Notes: a model not told the origin generated them from the sequence alone. 64,000 nt of DNA from Streptomyces roseus (GCF_001044425.1 NZ_LFML01000029.1:73989-137988), one strand, 5' to 3'. Positions 17,326 to 25,309 are shown, counted from the first letter of the stretch. Made by a program: numbers and translations.

Positions 17326-17341
17326 AGTGGTGTAGACCTTA
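17326..17341. promoter_or_regulatory. dre-like DasR operator upstream of the sugar-binding lipoprotein
   Basis: AGTGGTGTAGACCTTA matches the dre consensus at 11 of 16 positions, with TGGTGTAGACC differing by one base from the core. It ends 38 bp before the GTG of the lipoprotein gene. Two dre sites in one 202-bp divergent promoter region suggest joint control of both directions. Confidence 0.6.
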
Positions 17342-17379
17342 CGTGGATCGTACGTACAACAAGGGGTGGATCGAGAACT

Positions 17380-18681
17380 GTGAAGGGCCGTTACCTGCGC
17401 CTGGCCGCGACCGGCGCCGCGCTGAGCCTGACCGCCGCGGCACTGACCGGCTGCGGAACCGTGGCGAGTCTCACCGGGGACAACGAGGTGACCCTGCGGG
17501 TCGTGGCGGCCGACTACGGGGACAATCCGCAGAACTCCTCGGCGGGCTACTGGAAGGACCTCGCCGCGGGCTTCCGGAAGGACCACCCCGGGGTCAAGGT
17601 CGAGGTCAGCATCTACTCCTGGTCCGAGGTCGACGCCAAGGTCGCGGAGATGGTCAAGGCCGGCAAGGCCCCCGACATCGCGCAGATCGGCGCGTACGCC
17701 GACTACGCGGCCGCCGGCAAGCTGTACACGGCGGAGGAGCTGCTCTCCGTCAGCACCGAGGCCGACTTCCTCGCGCCGCTCGCGGACGCCGGCAAGATCC
17801 GGCGGGTCCAGTACGGGATGCCCTTCGTGGCCAGCACCCGCCTGCTCTTCTACAACGAGAAGCTGCTGACGGACGCCGGGGTGCTGCCGAAGGACGCCAA
17901 GGGCGGCTGGCAGCCCAAGAGCTGGGCCGACCTGGAGGCCGCGGCGAAGAAGCTCAAGGCCGCGGGCGTGGCCACGCCGTTCGCGCTGCCGCTGGGCCGC
18001 GAGGAGGCGCAGGCCGAGACGATGATGTGGATGCTCGCGGGCGGTGGCGGCTACACCGACAACGAAGAGGCGTACGCGATCGACTCCCCCGACAACGTCA
18101 AGACGTTCGAGTTCCTGCGCGACAAGATGGTCGGCCAGGGGCTGACCGGAGCGCTGGAACCGGCGAAGACGGACCGGCAGACCGCCTTCGACGCCTTCAC
18201 GCGGGGCGAGGTCGGCATGCTCAACGGCCACCCGACGCTGCTGAAGCAGGCGGCCGAGAAGGGTGTGAAGTTCGGCATGGTGGCCATGCCGACCGAGGAC
18301 GGCACCGAGCACCCGACGATGGGCGTCGCGGACTGGGTGATGGCCTTCAAGAACGGCCACCGCAAGGAGTCCGGGAAGTTCCTGGACTACCTGTACGAGG
18401 CCAAGAACGTGACGGCTTTCACCAACAAGTACGACCTGCTGCCGGTCACGACCACCGGCTACCGGGCGATGGACGCCAGCACGGGCGGCCCGGCCACGCA
18501 GCTCAAGACGTTCCTCCAGGCGCTGCCGAACGCACGGCTCTACCCGGTCGGCAAGAAGTCCTGGGCCGGGGTCAGCGAGGACGTCAAGCAGAACATCGGC
18601 AAGACCGTGCAGCCGGGCGGGCAGCCCGCGAAGGTCCTGGACGACATCGCGGAGAAGGCGCGCAAGGCGGACGCGCAGTAG
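17380..18681 (+). CDS. Orphan ABC sugar-binding lipoprotein
   Basis: 433 aa solute-binding protein of the carbohydrate (family 1) type. Lipoprotein signal with lipobox AALTGC, then the periplasmic-binding fold: LRVVAADYGDNPQNSS, APDIAQIGAYADYAAAGKLY, GMPFVASTRLLFYNEKLL, KSWADLEAAAKKLK, EVGMLNGHPTLLKQA. No permease or ATPase gene follows: the next genes are a DUF3263 protein and otsB, so it must share membrane components encoded elsewhere. The dre-like site in its promoter and the nagKA neighbours point to GlcNAc, chito-oligosaccharide or related ligands (inference). GTG 17380 puts the positively charged VKGRYLRLA at the signal start. Confidence 0.87.
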   Translation: MKGRYLRLAATGAALSLTAAALTGCGTVASLTGDNEVTLRVVAADYGDNPQNSSAGYWKDLAAGFRKDHPGVKVEVSIYSWSEVDAKVAEMVKAGKAPDIAQIGAYADYAAAGKLYTAEELLSVSTEADFLAPLADAGKIRRVQYGMPFVASTRLLFYNEKLLTDAGVLPKDAKGGWQPKSWADLEAAAKKLKAAGVATPFALPLGREEAQAETMMWMLAGGGGYTDNEEAYAIDSPDNVKTFEFLRDKMVGQGLTGALEPAKTDRQTAFDAFTRGEVGMLNGHPTLLKQAAEKGVKFGMVAMPTEDGTEHPTMGVADWVMAFKNGHRKESGKFLDYLYEAKNVTAFTNKYDLLPVTTTGYRAMDASTGGPATQLKTFLQALPNARLYPVGKKSWAGVSEDVKQNIGKTVQPGGQPAKVLDDIAEKARKADAQ

Positions 18682-18690
18682 CGGCGGGCG

Positions 18691-18723
18691 CCGGGGCGCC
18701 GGGGTGGACGCCGGGCGCCCCGG
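18691..18723 (+). terminator. Hairpin terminator after the sugar-binding lipoprotein
   Basis: 10-bp perfect GC stem (18691-18700 with 18714-18723), 13-nt loop, starting 9 bp after the stop codon. Confidence 0.5.
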
Positions 18724-18793
18724 CCGGCGCGGGCGGGCGGCGGGCGGGCGGCGCGGCCCGGCCGCTGTCACCGGGCGGCGTTAATCTGGCCGT

Positions 18794-19030
18794 ATGACGG
18801 ACGACGTGGGGCTGACGGCCACCGAGGCCGCGGTGCTCGCGTACGAAGGACGCACCTGGCCCGGACCCGGAGCCAAGGAGCGGGCGATACGGGAAGGGCT
18901 GGGGATGACCCCGGTCCGCTACTACCAGCTGCTCAACGCGCTGATGGACGACCCGCGGGCGCTGGCCCACGCCCCCGGCACGGTCAACCGGCTCCGCCGC
19001 ATCCGCGAGGCGCAGCGGGCCCGGCGCTGA
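18794..19030 (+). CDS. DUF3263 protein (small HTH-like)
   Basis: 78 aa, starting LTATEAAVLAYEGRTWPGPG, with MTPVRYYQLLNALMDDPRAL and a basic tail (NRLRRIREAQRARR). This is the actinobacterial DUF3263 family. The AKERAIREGLGMTPVRYYQ segment looks like a helix-turn-helix, so nucleic-acid binding is possible. Also common next to otsB in Streptomyces as far as I recall. ATG 18794. Confidence 0.85.
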   Translation: MTDDVGLTATEAAVLAYEGRTWPGPGAKERAIREGLGMTPVRYYQLLNALMDDPRALAHAPGTVNRLRRIREAQRARR

Positions 19031-19128
19031 CGGCGGGACGCCGGGCGGGGGCCGTCGGCGGGGGCCCGGGAGACCGGGGGCGCCTCGCGCCGTAGCCGTG
19101 GCCCGGCGGGCCCGTTAGGGTCGTCCTC

Positions 19129-19977
19129 ATGGGGAGCCGTCCGCACAGCCTGCCGATGCCCGTTACCGCCGCCGGACGGGAGGGACTCGAAGCCCTCCTC
19201 CGGGTGCCCCGCCGCAGCGTGGTCGCGCTCGACTTCGACGGCACCCTCGCCGAGATCGTCCCGGACCCGGACCAGGCGCGGGCCCACCCGGGGGCCGTCC
19301 CGGCGCTGTCCGCCCTGGCCCCGGAAGTCGCCTCGGTGGCCGTGATCACCGGCCGCCCGGCCGCGGTCGCGGTCCGCTACGGGGGCTTCGCGGGGGTCGA
19401 GGGCCTGGAGCACCTGGTGGTCCTCGGCCACTACGGCGCCGAACGCTGGGACGCCGTGACCGGCATCGTCCACGCCCCGGCCGAGCACCCGGGGGTGGCC
19501 GCCGTACGGGCGGAGCTGCCCGGGTTCCTGGACTCCATCGGCGCCTGGCGCGGTACCTGGATCGAGGAGAAGGGCCGAGCCCTGGCCGTGCACACCCGGC
19601 GGGCCGCGGATCCGGACGCGGCCTTCGCCGCGCTGCGCGAGCCGCTGGCCGAGCTGGCCGCGCGGCACGGGCTGATGGTGGAGCCGGGACGGGCGGTGCT
19701 GGAGCTGCGGCCGCCGGGGATGGACAAGGGCGTGGCGCTGACCGAGTACCTCGCGGAGACGGGCGCCGAGGCCGTCCTGTACGCGGGGGACGACCTGGGC
19801 GACCTCGCGGCGTACGCCGCCGTCGAGAAGCTGCGCACCGACGGCATGCCGGGGCTGCTGGTGGCCAGCGGCTCGGCGGAGGTACCCGAACTCGCGTCCC
19901 GCGCCGACCTGGTCCTGAACGGCCCGGCGGACGTGGTGGCCTTCCTGGCCGCTCTGGCCGAGGCCATCCGCGGCTGA
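19129..19977 (+). CDS. otsB: Trehalose-6-phosphate phosphatase OtsB
   Basis: 282 aa HAD phosphatase. Motif I DFDGTL (35-40), VITGRP as motif II, the lysine region PPGMDKGVALTEYL and the metal motif YAGDDLGDLAAY. Converts trehalose-6-P to trehalose. Convergent with otsA, the enzyme that makes its substrate, so the two genes can be regulated separately. Start ATG 19129; a downstream ATG at residue 10 (MPVTAAG) is an alternative. Confidence 0.92.
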   Translation: MGSRPHSLPMPVTAAGREGLEALLRVPRRSVVALDFDGTLAEIVPDPDQARAHPGAVPALSALAPEVASVAVITGRPAAVAVRYGGFAGVEGLEHLVVLGHYGAERWDAVTGIVHAPAEHPGVAAVRAELPGFLDSIGAWRGTWIEEKGRALAVHTRRAADPDAAFAALREPLAELAARHGLMVEPGRAVLELRPPGMDKGVALTEYLAETGAEAVLYAGDDLGDLAAYAAVEKLRTDGMPGLLVASGSAEVPELASRADLVLNGPADVVAFLAALAEAIRG

Positions 19978-20077
19978 CGGCGCGGCCCCCCGGGCGGACG
20001 CAGCGGCCCCGGCCGAGCGGGCGACTCCTACCCGACGGGGGCTCCCCCCGCCCCCCGGCCCCGCGCGGCGGCAGCCG

Positions 20078-21538
20078 CTACGCGTCGCGCAGCGCGTCCA
20101 GCTGGGCCGTGAACCAGGCCGCCGGCGGGAGCGCGGTGGCCGCGGCGGCCAGGCGCTTGGTGCGCTCCAGCCGCTCGTCCGCCGGCATGGACAGCGCCGC
20201 GTGCAGGGCCTCGGCCGTCGCCGTCACGTCGTACGGGTTCACCGTCAGCGCGTCCTCGCGCAGCTCCTCGTACGCCCCCGCCCCGGTGGACAGCACCAGC
20301 GCGCACCCCGCCTCCGACACCACCGGGATCTCCTTCGCGACCAGGTTCATCCCGTCCCGCACCGGGTTGACCAGCGCCACGTCGGCCATCCGGTACGCCG
20401 CGAGCGAGCGCGCGAAGTCGTCCTCGACGGAGACCAGCACCGGCTGCCACTCGGGCGTGCCGAACTCCGCGTTGATCTCCGCCGCCAGGTCCCGCACCGA
20501 CTGGGTGTAGGCCCGGTAGACCTCCAGGTCCTGGCGCGAGGGATAGGCCGAGGCCAGGTGGACCACCCGCTCCCGCCACTCGGGGTGGGAGATCAGCAGT
20601 TCCCGGTACGCCAGCAGCCCGCGCAGGACGTTCTTCGACAGCTCCGTGCGGTCCACGCGGACGATCGCCGCCCGGTCGCCCACCTCCGCCCGCAGCGCGG
20701 CGAGCTTGTCGTCGACGACCGGCCGGTGGGCGAGCGCGCGCAGGTCGTCCCCGTCCACGCCCAGCGGATACGCCCCCACGTCGGTGGTGCGCCGCTCCCC
20801 GAGCCGGCCGTCCGGGCCCATCGGGCGGTGGTGCACCCCGGGCGAGGAGTCCGAGGGCCAGAACGGGTCGGCGCACCCCCGTGCGTCGTCGCGGTCCGCG
20901 CCGCGCACGAACTCGCCCGCCCACGCGCGGGTGTGGAAGCCCAGCCGGTCGGCCCCGAGCATCCCCCACACCAGCTGCGAGCGGATGTCGTCGGGGAGCA
21001 TCCCCAGGAAGTCCGGCGAGGCCCACGGGGTGTGCGTGAAGTGGCCGATCTTCAGGTCCGGGCGCAGTGCGCGCAGCTCACCGGGGACCAGCGCCAGGTG
21101 GTAGTCCTGTACGAGCACGACCGCGCCCTCGCCCGCCTCCTCGGCCAGCGCCACCGCGAAGGCGTGGTTGTAGGCGGCGTACGCCTCCCACTGCCGGCGG
21201 AACCGGGCGTCGAAGACCGGCTCGCGCGGGACGTCGTACAGGTGGTGGTGGGTGAACCAGAGCACCGAGTTCGCGATGCCGTTGTACGCGTCGTCGTACG
21301 TGGTGGGATCGATGTCCAGCATCCGGACGCCGGGCTCGGAAACGCCCCGGCGGACCGCCTCCCGGTCCGCGTCCGAGAGGGCCGCGCAGATCCACAGCGC
21401 CTCCGGCTGGCGGGCGAGGGCGGCGGAGAGGCCGGAGACGAGTCCGCCCCCGCCGCGCCGGGCCGTGAGGGCGCCGTCGTCGTCGAGTACGTAGGAGAGT
21501 GGGCCGCGGTTCGCTGCGACGAGTACCTGGGAAGCCAT
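20078..21538 (-). CDS. otsA: Trehalose-6-phosphate synthase OtsA (GT20)
   Basis: 486 aa, usual OtsA length. N-terminal VLVAANRGPLSY with GGGGLVSGL for UDP/GDP-glucose, VLVQDYHLALVPGEL, HTPWASPDFLGMLPDD, VDRTELSKNVLRGLLAY and the C-terminal NPVRDGMNLVAKEI plus LSTGAGAYEEL donor-binding motifs. Joins NDP-glucose and glucose-6-P. Pairs with the convergent otsB; the 100 bp between the stops is GC-rich without a clear stem. Confidence 0.93.
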   Translation of the reverse strand: MASQVLVAANRGPLSYVLDDDGALTARRGGGGLVSGLSAALARQPEALWICAALSDADREAVRRGVSEPGVRMLDIDPTTYDDAYNGIANSVLWFTHHHLYDVPREPVFDARFRRQWEAYAAYNHAFAVALAEEAGEGAVVLVQDYHLALVPGELRALRPDLKIGHFTHTPWASPDFLGMLPDDIRSQLVWGMLGADRLGFHTRAWAGEFVRGADRDDARGCADPFWPSDSSPGVHHRPMGPDGRLGERRTTDVGAYPLGVDGDDLRALAHRPVVDDKLAALRAEVGDRAAIVRVDRTELSKNVLRGLLAYRELLISHPEWRERVVHLASAYPSRQDLEVYRAYTQSVRDLAAEINAEFGTPEWQPVLVSVEDDFARSLAAYRMADVALVNPVRDGMNLVAKEIPVVSEAGCALVLSTGAGAYEELREDALTVNPYDVTATAEALHAALSMPADERLERTKRLAAAATALPPAAWFTAQLDALRDA

Positions 21539-21583
21539 GCGGCGAACCTAGCCCGGGGTCCGCCCGCTCAAACGTCAGTTCCC

Positions 21584-22570
21584 TCACGCCACCCGTCGGC
21601 CGGAGTACTCCTTGACCCCGGCCATCGGCGGCCGCTCCTCGGTGTCCACCGGGTACGTCCGGGGCACGAACCCCTCCGGGGCGCGCTCGAACTGCGTCAG
21701 CTCCGGCCGTACGAGGTGGGCGCGCGAGAGCCGCAGCTGCGCCGTCCGGTAGATCGCCGCGGCCATGCGGCCCAGCGCCAGGCCGTCCTGGTGGCGGTGG
21801 AGCCGTACGCCCACGTCCACCTGGGCCAGCGCGTCCAGTCCGACGGTGTGCAGGGCGTCCACCAGCAGGCCGAGCTCGACCCCGTACCCGACGGGGAAGG
21901 GCAGGCGCTCCAGCAGGGACCGGCGCACCGCGTACTCGCCGCCCAGCGGCTGGACGAACCCGGCCAGCTGCGGCCAGTGGAGGTTGAGAAGGGGGCGGGC
22001 GACGAGCTCGGTGACCCGGCCGCCCTGGCCCGGCGCCTTGCCAAAGGCGCCTTCGCCGGATTCCGCGCCCAGCGGGCGGTCGTACATCGCCTTGACGAAC
22101 TGCACGTCCGGCTCGGTCAGCAGCGGGCCCACGATCCCGGAGACGAAGGCGGACGAGAAGTCCCGCAGGTCCGCGTCGACGAAGCAGACGACGTCCCCGG
22201 TGGTCGCCAGCAGCGAGCGCCACAGCACCTCGCCCTTGCCGTGCACGGCCGGGATCCGCGGCAGGATCTCGTCGCGGTGCACCACCCGGGCGCCGGCCTT
22301 CGCGGCCACCTCGGCGGTCCGGTCGGTGGAGCCCGAGTCGATCACGAGCAGTTCGTCGACCAGCGGCAGCGGCAGTCCGTCGATCAGATCGCGTCGGATC
22401 ACCTCGACGATCGCCCCGACCGTCTCCTCCTCGTCGAGCGCGGGCAGGACCACGCTGACCGTGGTGCCCGCCGCCCGTTTGGCGGCCAGCAGCTGGTCGA
22501 GCGGTCGGTCGGCCGCGGACCAGGAGCGGTCCGCGAACCAGCGCTCCACCTCTTCCAGCACCTTCAGCAC
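21584..22570 (-). CDS. gpgS: Glucosyl-3-phosphoglycerate synthase GpgS (GT81)
   Basis: 328 aa GT-A glycosyltransferase. TVSVVLPALDEEETVGAIV for nucleotide binding, LLVIDSGSTDRT, HGKGEVLWRSL, VCFVDADLRDF as DXD-type metal site, and YGVELGLLVDAL with VRLHRHQD typical of GpgS. Transfers glucose from UDP-glucose to 3-phosphoglycerate, giving precursors of glucosylglycerate or, in mycobacteria, methylglucose lipopolysaccharide. Lies 45 bp upstream of otsA on the same strand, forming a compatible-solute block with trehalose synthesis. Confidence 0.9.
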   Translation of the reverse strand: MLKVLEEVERWFADRSWSAADRPLDQLLAAKRAAGTTVSVVLPALDEEETVGAIVEVIRRDLIDGLPLPLVDELLVIDSGSTDRTAEVAAKAGARVVHRDEILPRIPAVHGKGEVLWRSLLATTGDVVCFVDADLRDFSSAFVSGIVGPLLTEPDVQFVKAMYDRPLGAESGEGAFGKAPGQGGRVTELVARPLLNLHWPQLAGFVQPLGGEYAVRRSLLERLPFPVGYGVELGLLVDALHTVGLDALAQVDVGVRLHRHQDGLALGRMAAAIYRTAQLRLSRAHLVRPELTQFERAPEGFVPRTYPVDTEERPPMAGVKEYSGRRVA

Positions 22571-22767
22571 TCCCTGGTCGTCCGTAAGCAGTCCGACACC
22601 CCTCGGCGGTTTCGGCCGAAAAGTGATCCATCTCGCGGTTCGGACGGCTGTCTCAACCGCCCGGACCTTCGGTTACAGTCTTGAACAACGCGAAGGACCA
22701 CCGCATGCCGGGGGTCCCCGCGCACAAACGCCCGGACGCGCATCCCGCGCGCAACCCGGTGCCATAC
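22571..22767. other. gpgS/metM divergent promoter region
   Basis: Divergent non-coding region that should hold the promoter for the riboswitch transcript and the gpgS promoter. It contains a perfect 12-bp palindrome TTTCGGCCGAAA at 22610-22621, 40 bp upstream of gpgS, and a TACAGT hexamer near 22673 that could be a -10 element for the rightward transcript. No ORF with Streptomyces codon bias. Confidence 0.4.
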
Positions 22768-22918
22768 CGCTCATCCAGAGGGGCAGAGGGACACGGCCCG
22801 TTGAAGCCCCGGCAACCCTCCAGTCGGTTCTCGCGATCGCTTGCGGCAGCGAGGTCCCCGGCTAGGGAAGGTGCCAATTCCGTCTCATGGCGAAGTGCGC
22901 CATGGGGAAGATGAGGAG
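22768..22918 (+). promoter_or_regulatory. SAM-I (S-box) riboswitch upstream of the threonine-synthase-like gene
   Basis: P1 closes CTCATC (22770-22775) with GATGAG (22910-22915). Between them are the hallmark S-box pieces in order: GAGGGACACGGCCCG, then TGAAGCCCCGGCAACC (the k-turn/pseudoknot side), and GGTGCCAATTCC. The 3' strand of P1 contains GAGGAG and borders the ribosome binding region of the next gene, so SAM binding probably blocks translation. Its presence says the downstream genes serve methionine/SAM supply rather than threonine. Confidence 0.93.
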
Positions 22919-22934
22919 AAAGGGCCTCGCCATC

Positions 22935-24209
22935 ATGGCTGCACAGACTGTTGCCACCTCTGTCGATCTCGGACCTGCCACCGGCCTCTCGTGTCGTGAG
23001 TGCGGTACCCGTTTCGAACTCGGACCCATCTTCGCCTGCGTCGAGTGCTTCGGTCCGCTGGAAGTCGCCTACGACCTCCCGACCGGCGACCCCGAAGCGC
23101 TGCGCGCGGCGATCGAGGCCGGCCCGAACAACATCTGGCGCTACGCCCCGCTGCTGCCCGTCCCCGCGGACGTGGCCTCCAAGCCCAGCCTGAACCCCGG
23201 CTTCACCAAGCTCGTGGACGCGGCCAACCTGGCCAAGGAGCTCGGCTTCACCGGCAAGCTGTACGTCAAGGACGACTCCGGCAACCCGACGCACTCCTTC
23301 AAGGACCGCGTCGTCGCCATCGCCGTCGAGGCCGCCCGCGCCTTCGGCTTCACCACCCTGTCCTGCTCCTCCACCGGCAACCTGGCCGGCGCCGTCGGCG
23401 CCGCGGCCGCCCGGGCCGGCTTCCGCTCCTGCGTGTTCATCCCGCACGACCTGGAGCAGGGCAAGGTCGTCATGGCCGGCGTGTACGGCGGCGACCTCGT
23501 CGGCATCGAGGGCAACTACGACGACGTCAACCGCTTCTGCTCCGAGCTCATCGGCGACCCGCTGGGCGAGGGCTGGGGCTTCGTCAACGTCAACCTGCGG
23601 CCGTACTACGGCGAGGGCTCCAAGACCCTCGCCTACGAGATCTGCGAACAGCTCGGCTGGCAGCTGCCCGACCAGATCGTGATCCCGATCGCGTCCGGCT
23701 CGCAGCTGACGAAGATCGACAAGGGCCTGCAGGAGCTGATCAGGCTCGGGCTCGTCGAGGACAAGCCGTACAAGATCTTCGGCGCGCAGGCCGAGGGCTG
23801 CTCCCCGGTCTCCACCGCCTTCAAGGCCGGCCACGACGTGGTCCGCCCGCAGAAGCCGAACACCATCGCCAAGTCGCTCGCCATCGGCAACCCGGCCGAC
23901 GGCCCGTACGTCCTGGACATCGCCCGCCGGACGGGCGGCTACGTCGAGGACGTCACCGACGAGCAGGTCGTCGAGGCCATCAAGATCCTCGCGCAGACCG
24001 AGGGCATCTTCGCCGAGACCGCGGGCGGCGTGACCGTCGGCGTGACCAGGAAGCTCATCGAGAACGGGCAGCTCGACCCGGCGCTGACCACGGTGGTCCT
24101 CAACACCGGTGACGGCCTCAAGACCCTGGAGGCGGTGGCCGCGGACAGCGGGCAGACCGCCACCATCCGCCCGAGCCTGGACGCGTTCCGCGCCGCCGGC
24201 CTGGCCTGA
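22935..24209 (+). CDS. metM: Threonine-synthase-like PLP enzyme, probable homocysteine synthase MetM
   Basis: 424 aa fold-type II PLP enzyme annotated by similarity as threonine synthase. N-terminal four-cysteine motif (CRECG at 20-24, CVECFG at 35-40), PLP lysine Lys123 in GNPTHSFKDRVV, and phosphate-binding CSSTGNLAGAVGAAAARAG. Two contextual facts change the reading: a SAM-I riboswitch leads the gene, and a sulfur-carrier protein gene follows 35 bp later. In Streptomyces such a threonine-synthase homologue (MetM) converts O-phosphohomoserine to homocysteine with a thiocarboxylated carrier (MetO) as sulfur donor. I therefore favour MetM over ThrC, which uses the same phosphate substrate. 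ATG 22935 was chosen; an upstream ATG at 22887 lies inside the riboswitch. Confidence 0.82.
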   Translation: MAAQTVATSVDLGPATGLSCRECGTRFELGPIFACVECFGPLEVAYDLPTGDPEALRAAIEAGPNNIWRYAPLLPVPADVASKPSLNPGFTKLVDAANLAKELGFTGKLYVKDDSGNPTHSFKDRVVAIAVEAARAFGFTTLSCSSTGNLAGAVGAAAARAGFRSCVFIPHDLEQGKVVMAGVYGGDLVGIEGNYDDVNRFCSELIGDPLGEGWGFVNVNLRPYYGEGSKTLAYEICEQLGWQLPDQIVIPIASGSQLTKIDKGLQELIRLGLVEDKPYKIFGAQAEGCSPVSTAFKAGHDVVRPQKPNTIAKSLAIGNPADGPYVLDIARRTGGYVEDVTDEQVVEAIKILAQTEGIFAETAGGVTVGVTRKLIENGQLDPALTTVVLNTGDGLKTLEAVAADSGQTATIRPSLDAFRAAGLA

Positions 24210-24244
24210 CCCCCACACCTCGCTTCCGGAAAGGCAGTAGCGCC

Positions 24245-24523
24245 ATGAGCGTCAACGTCCGCATCCCCACCATCCTGCGCACCTACACCGGCGGCCAGGC
24301 CGAGGTCTCGGCCGAGGGCGCGACCCTCTCCGAGGTCATCGCCTCCCTGGAGGCGAACCACCCGGGCATCGCCGCCCGCGTCCTGGACGACCAGGGCAAG
24401 CTGCGCCGCTTCGTGAACGTCTACGTCAACGACGACGACGTGCGCTTCGAGGGCGGTCTGGACGCGGTGACGCCGGACGGCGCGGGCGTTTCGATCATCC
24501 CCGCCGTCGCGGGCGGCTGCTGA
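24245..24523 (+). CDS. metO: MoaD/ThiS-like sulfur carrier protein, probable MetO
   Basis: 92 aa ubiquitin-like carrier: VRIPTILRTYTGGQAEV, LSEVIASLEANHPGI, FVNVYVNDDDVRF and the C-terminus IIPAVAGGC. The diglycine is not terminal; an encoded Cys92 follows it, resembling the CysO-Cys adduct of Mycobacterium or the extended carriers QbsE/HcyS. A JAMM/Mec+ type protease would have to expose Gly-Gly before adenylation and thiocarboxylation. It sits in the SAM-riboswitch transcript with metM and is followed by a strong terminator, so the two-gene unit is self-contained. A role in cysteine or thiamine synthesis is less likely given the riboswitch. Confidence 0.83.
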   Translation: MSVNVRIPTILRTYTGGQAEVSAEGATLSEVIASLEANHPGIAARVLDDQGKLRRFVNVYVNDDDVRFEGGLDAVTPDGAGVSIIPAVAGGC

Positions 24524-24534
24524 CACGCGAAAGC

Positions 24535-24575
24535 CAGAATTACCCCCTCCGGTAAAAGCGGAGGGGGTAATTCTG
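24535..24575 (+). terminator. Strong terminator after metO
   Basis: A 17-bp perfect stem (24535-24551 with 24559-24575) and a 7-nt GTAAAAG loop, beginning 12 bp after the metO stop. Unusually long perfect hairpin; it insulates the riboswitch operon from the cold-shock gene. Confidence 0.85.
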
Positions 24576-24905
24576 CTTGATTGGGCGCGGTAGAGTTGGG
24601 GAAGTCCCCTCCGCTGTTCTTGCCCGCCGCATATGAGCGGGTCGCGTGATGGTTGACATTGAGTCAATGTCCGAGTGCGGTATGCGGCTTTGGCGAGATA
24701 TGCCGGGTCCGAGTTGCCCGAGAATATGCCAAATTTTCACTCTATTTCAATGTATCCCCGTGTCCAGATTTCTCGTCGGATTGACCTGTTGCAGACAGCA
24801 GCGGTGCAGATACATTCAGCCCCGGTCGAGGCGTTCCGGCGCAAGTTCTGACCCGGGACCGCGAAGTGCGGTCCTGCGCAAGGGCCAGTAATAGGGGAGT
24901 TAGGC
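24576..24905 (+). other. AT-richer leader region of the cold-shock gene
   Basis: 330 bp without a supported ORF and visibly richer in A/T than the surroundings (for example 24725-24790). Probably promoter plus a long 5' UTR for the csp gene, as for cspA-type genes where the leader acts as an RNA thermosensor (inference). It contains the 17-bp palindrome at 24655-24671 and GGGGAG just before the csp start. Confidence 0.5.
24653..24671. promoter_or_regulatory. Palindrome overlapping a TTGACA hexamer upstream of csp
   Basis: GACATTGA-G-TCAATGTC (24655-24671) is a perfect 8+1+8 inverted repeat that overlaps TTGACA (24653-24658), a textbook -35 hexamer. This is operator geometry for a dimeric repressor or activator. 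No convincing -10 was found at 17-18 bp, so the promoter assignment is tentative. Confidence 0.45.
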
Positions 24906-25109
24906 ATGGCTCAGGGCACCGTCAAGTGGTTCAACGCGGAGAAGGGCTACGGCTTCATCGCGGTCGACGGTGGTGCGGATGTGTTCGTCCACTACAGCGC
25001 CATCCAGATGGACGGGTACCGCACCCTTGAAGAGGGTCAGCGGGTCGAGTTCGAGATCTCGCAGGGCCAGAAGGGTCCGCAGGCGGACATGGTCAAGCTC
25101 GCCGTCTAG
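24906..25109 (+). CDS. Cold-shock protein, CspA family
   Basis: 67 aa, a single cold-shock domain with RNP1 KGYGFI (13-18) and RNP2 VFVHY (26-30), and the typical start [17 protein letters not shown]. Binds single-stranded RNA/DNA as a chaperone. Preceded by an unusually AT-rich 330-bp leader and followed by a hairpin terminator, so monocistronic. AGGGGAG-like ribosome binding site at 24892-24899. Confidence 0.95.
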   Translation: MAQGTVKWFNAEKGYGFIAVDGGADVFVHYSAIQMDGYRTLEEGQRVEFEISQGQKGPQADMVKLAV

Positions 25110-25140
25110 TCCCGGCGCGATCGACCACCGACGCATACAC

Positions 25141-25182
25141 ACGAAGGGCCCGCACCTCAGAGGAGGGGTACGGGCCCTTCGT
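25141..25182 (+). terminator. Terminator after csp
   Basis: Stem of 12 bp, ACGAAGGGCCCG (25141-25152) with CGGGCCCTTCGT (25171-25182), 32 bp after the csp stop and upstream of the groEL2 control region. Confidence 0.75.
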
Positions 25183-25282
25183 GCTGCCCGGCCGCGGGGC
25201 GGGCGTTCGCCCGGGGCGCCCCGCGCCCGCGTGCGCCCGACCGCCGCCCGACCGCCGCCCCGGCGGGGCTTCGTCCAAGCCG

Positions 25283-25309
25283 CTTGCACTCGGAGGGGTC
25301 GAGTGCTAA
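25283..25309. promoter_or_regulatory. CIRCE element 1 (HrcA operator)
   Basis: CTTGCACTC, 9-nt spacer, GAGTGCTAA: close to the CIRCE consensus TTAGCACTC-N9-GAGTGCTAA with two changes in the left arm. Lies 196 bp upstream of groEL2. Confidence 0.85.

Noticed and set aside
22887..22934. An upstream ATG giving the threonine-synthase-like protein 16 extra residues
   Set aside because: It lies inside the SAM riboswitch (P1 3' strand region). MAAQTVATSV from 22935 is the conserved start.
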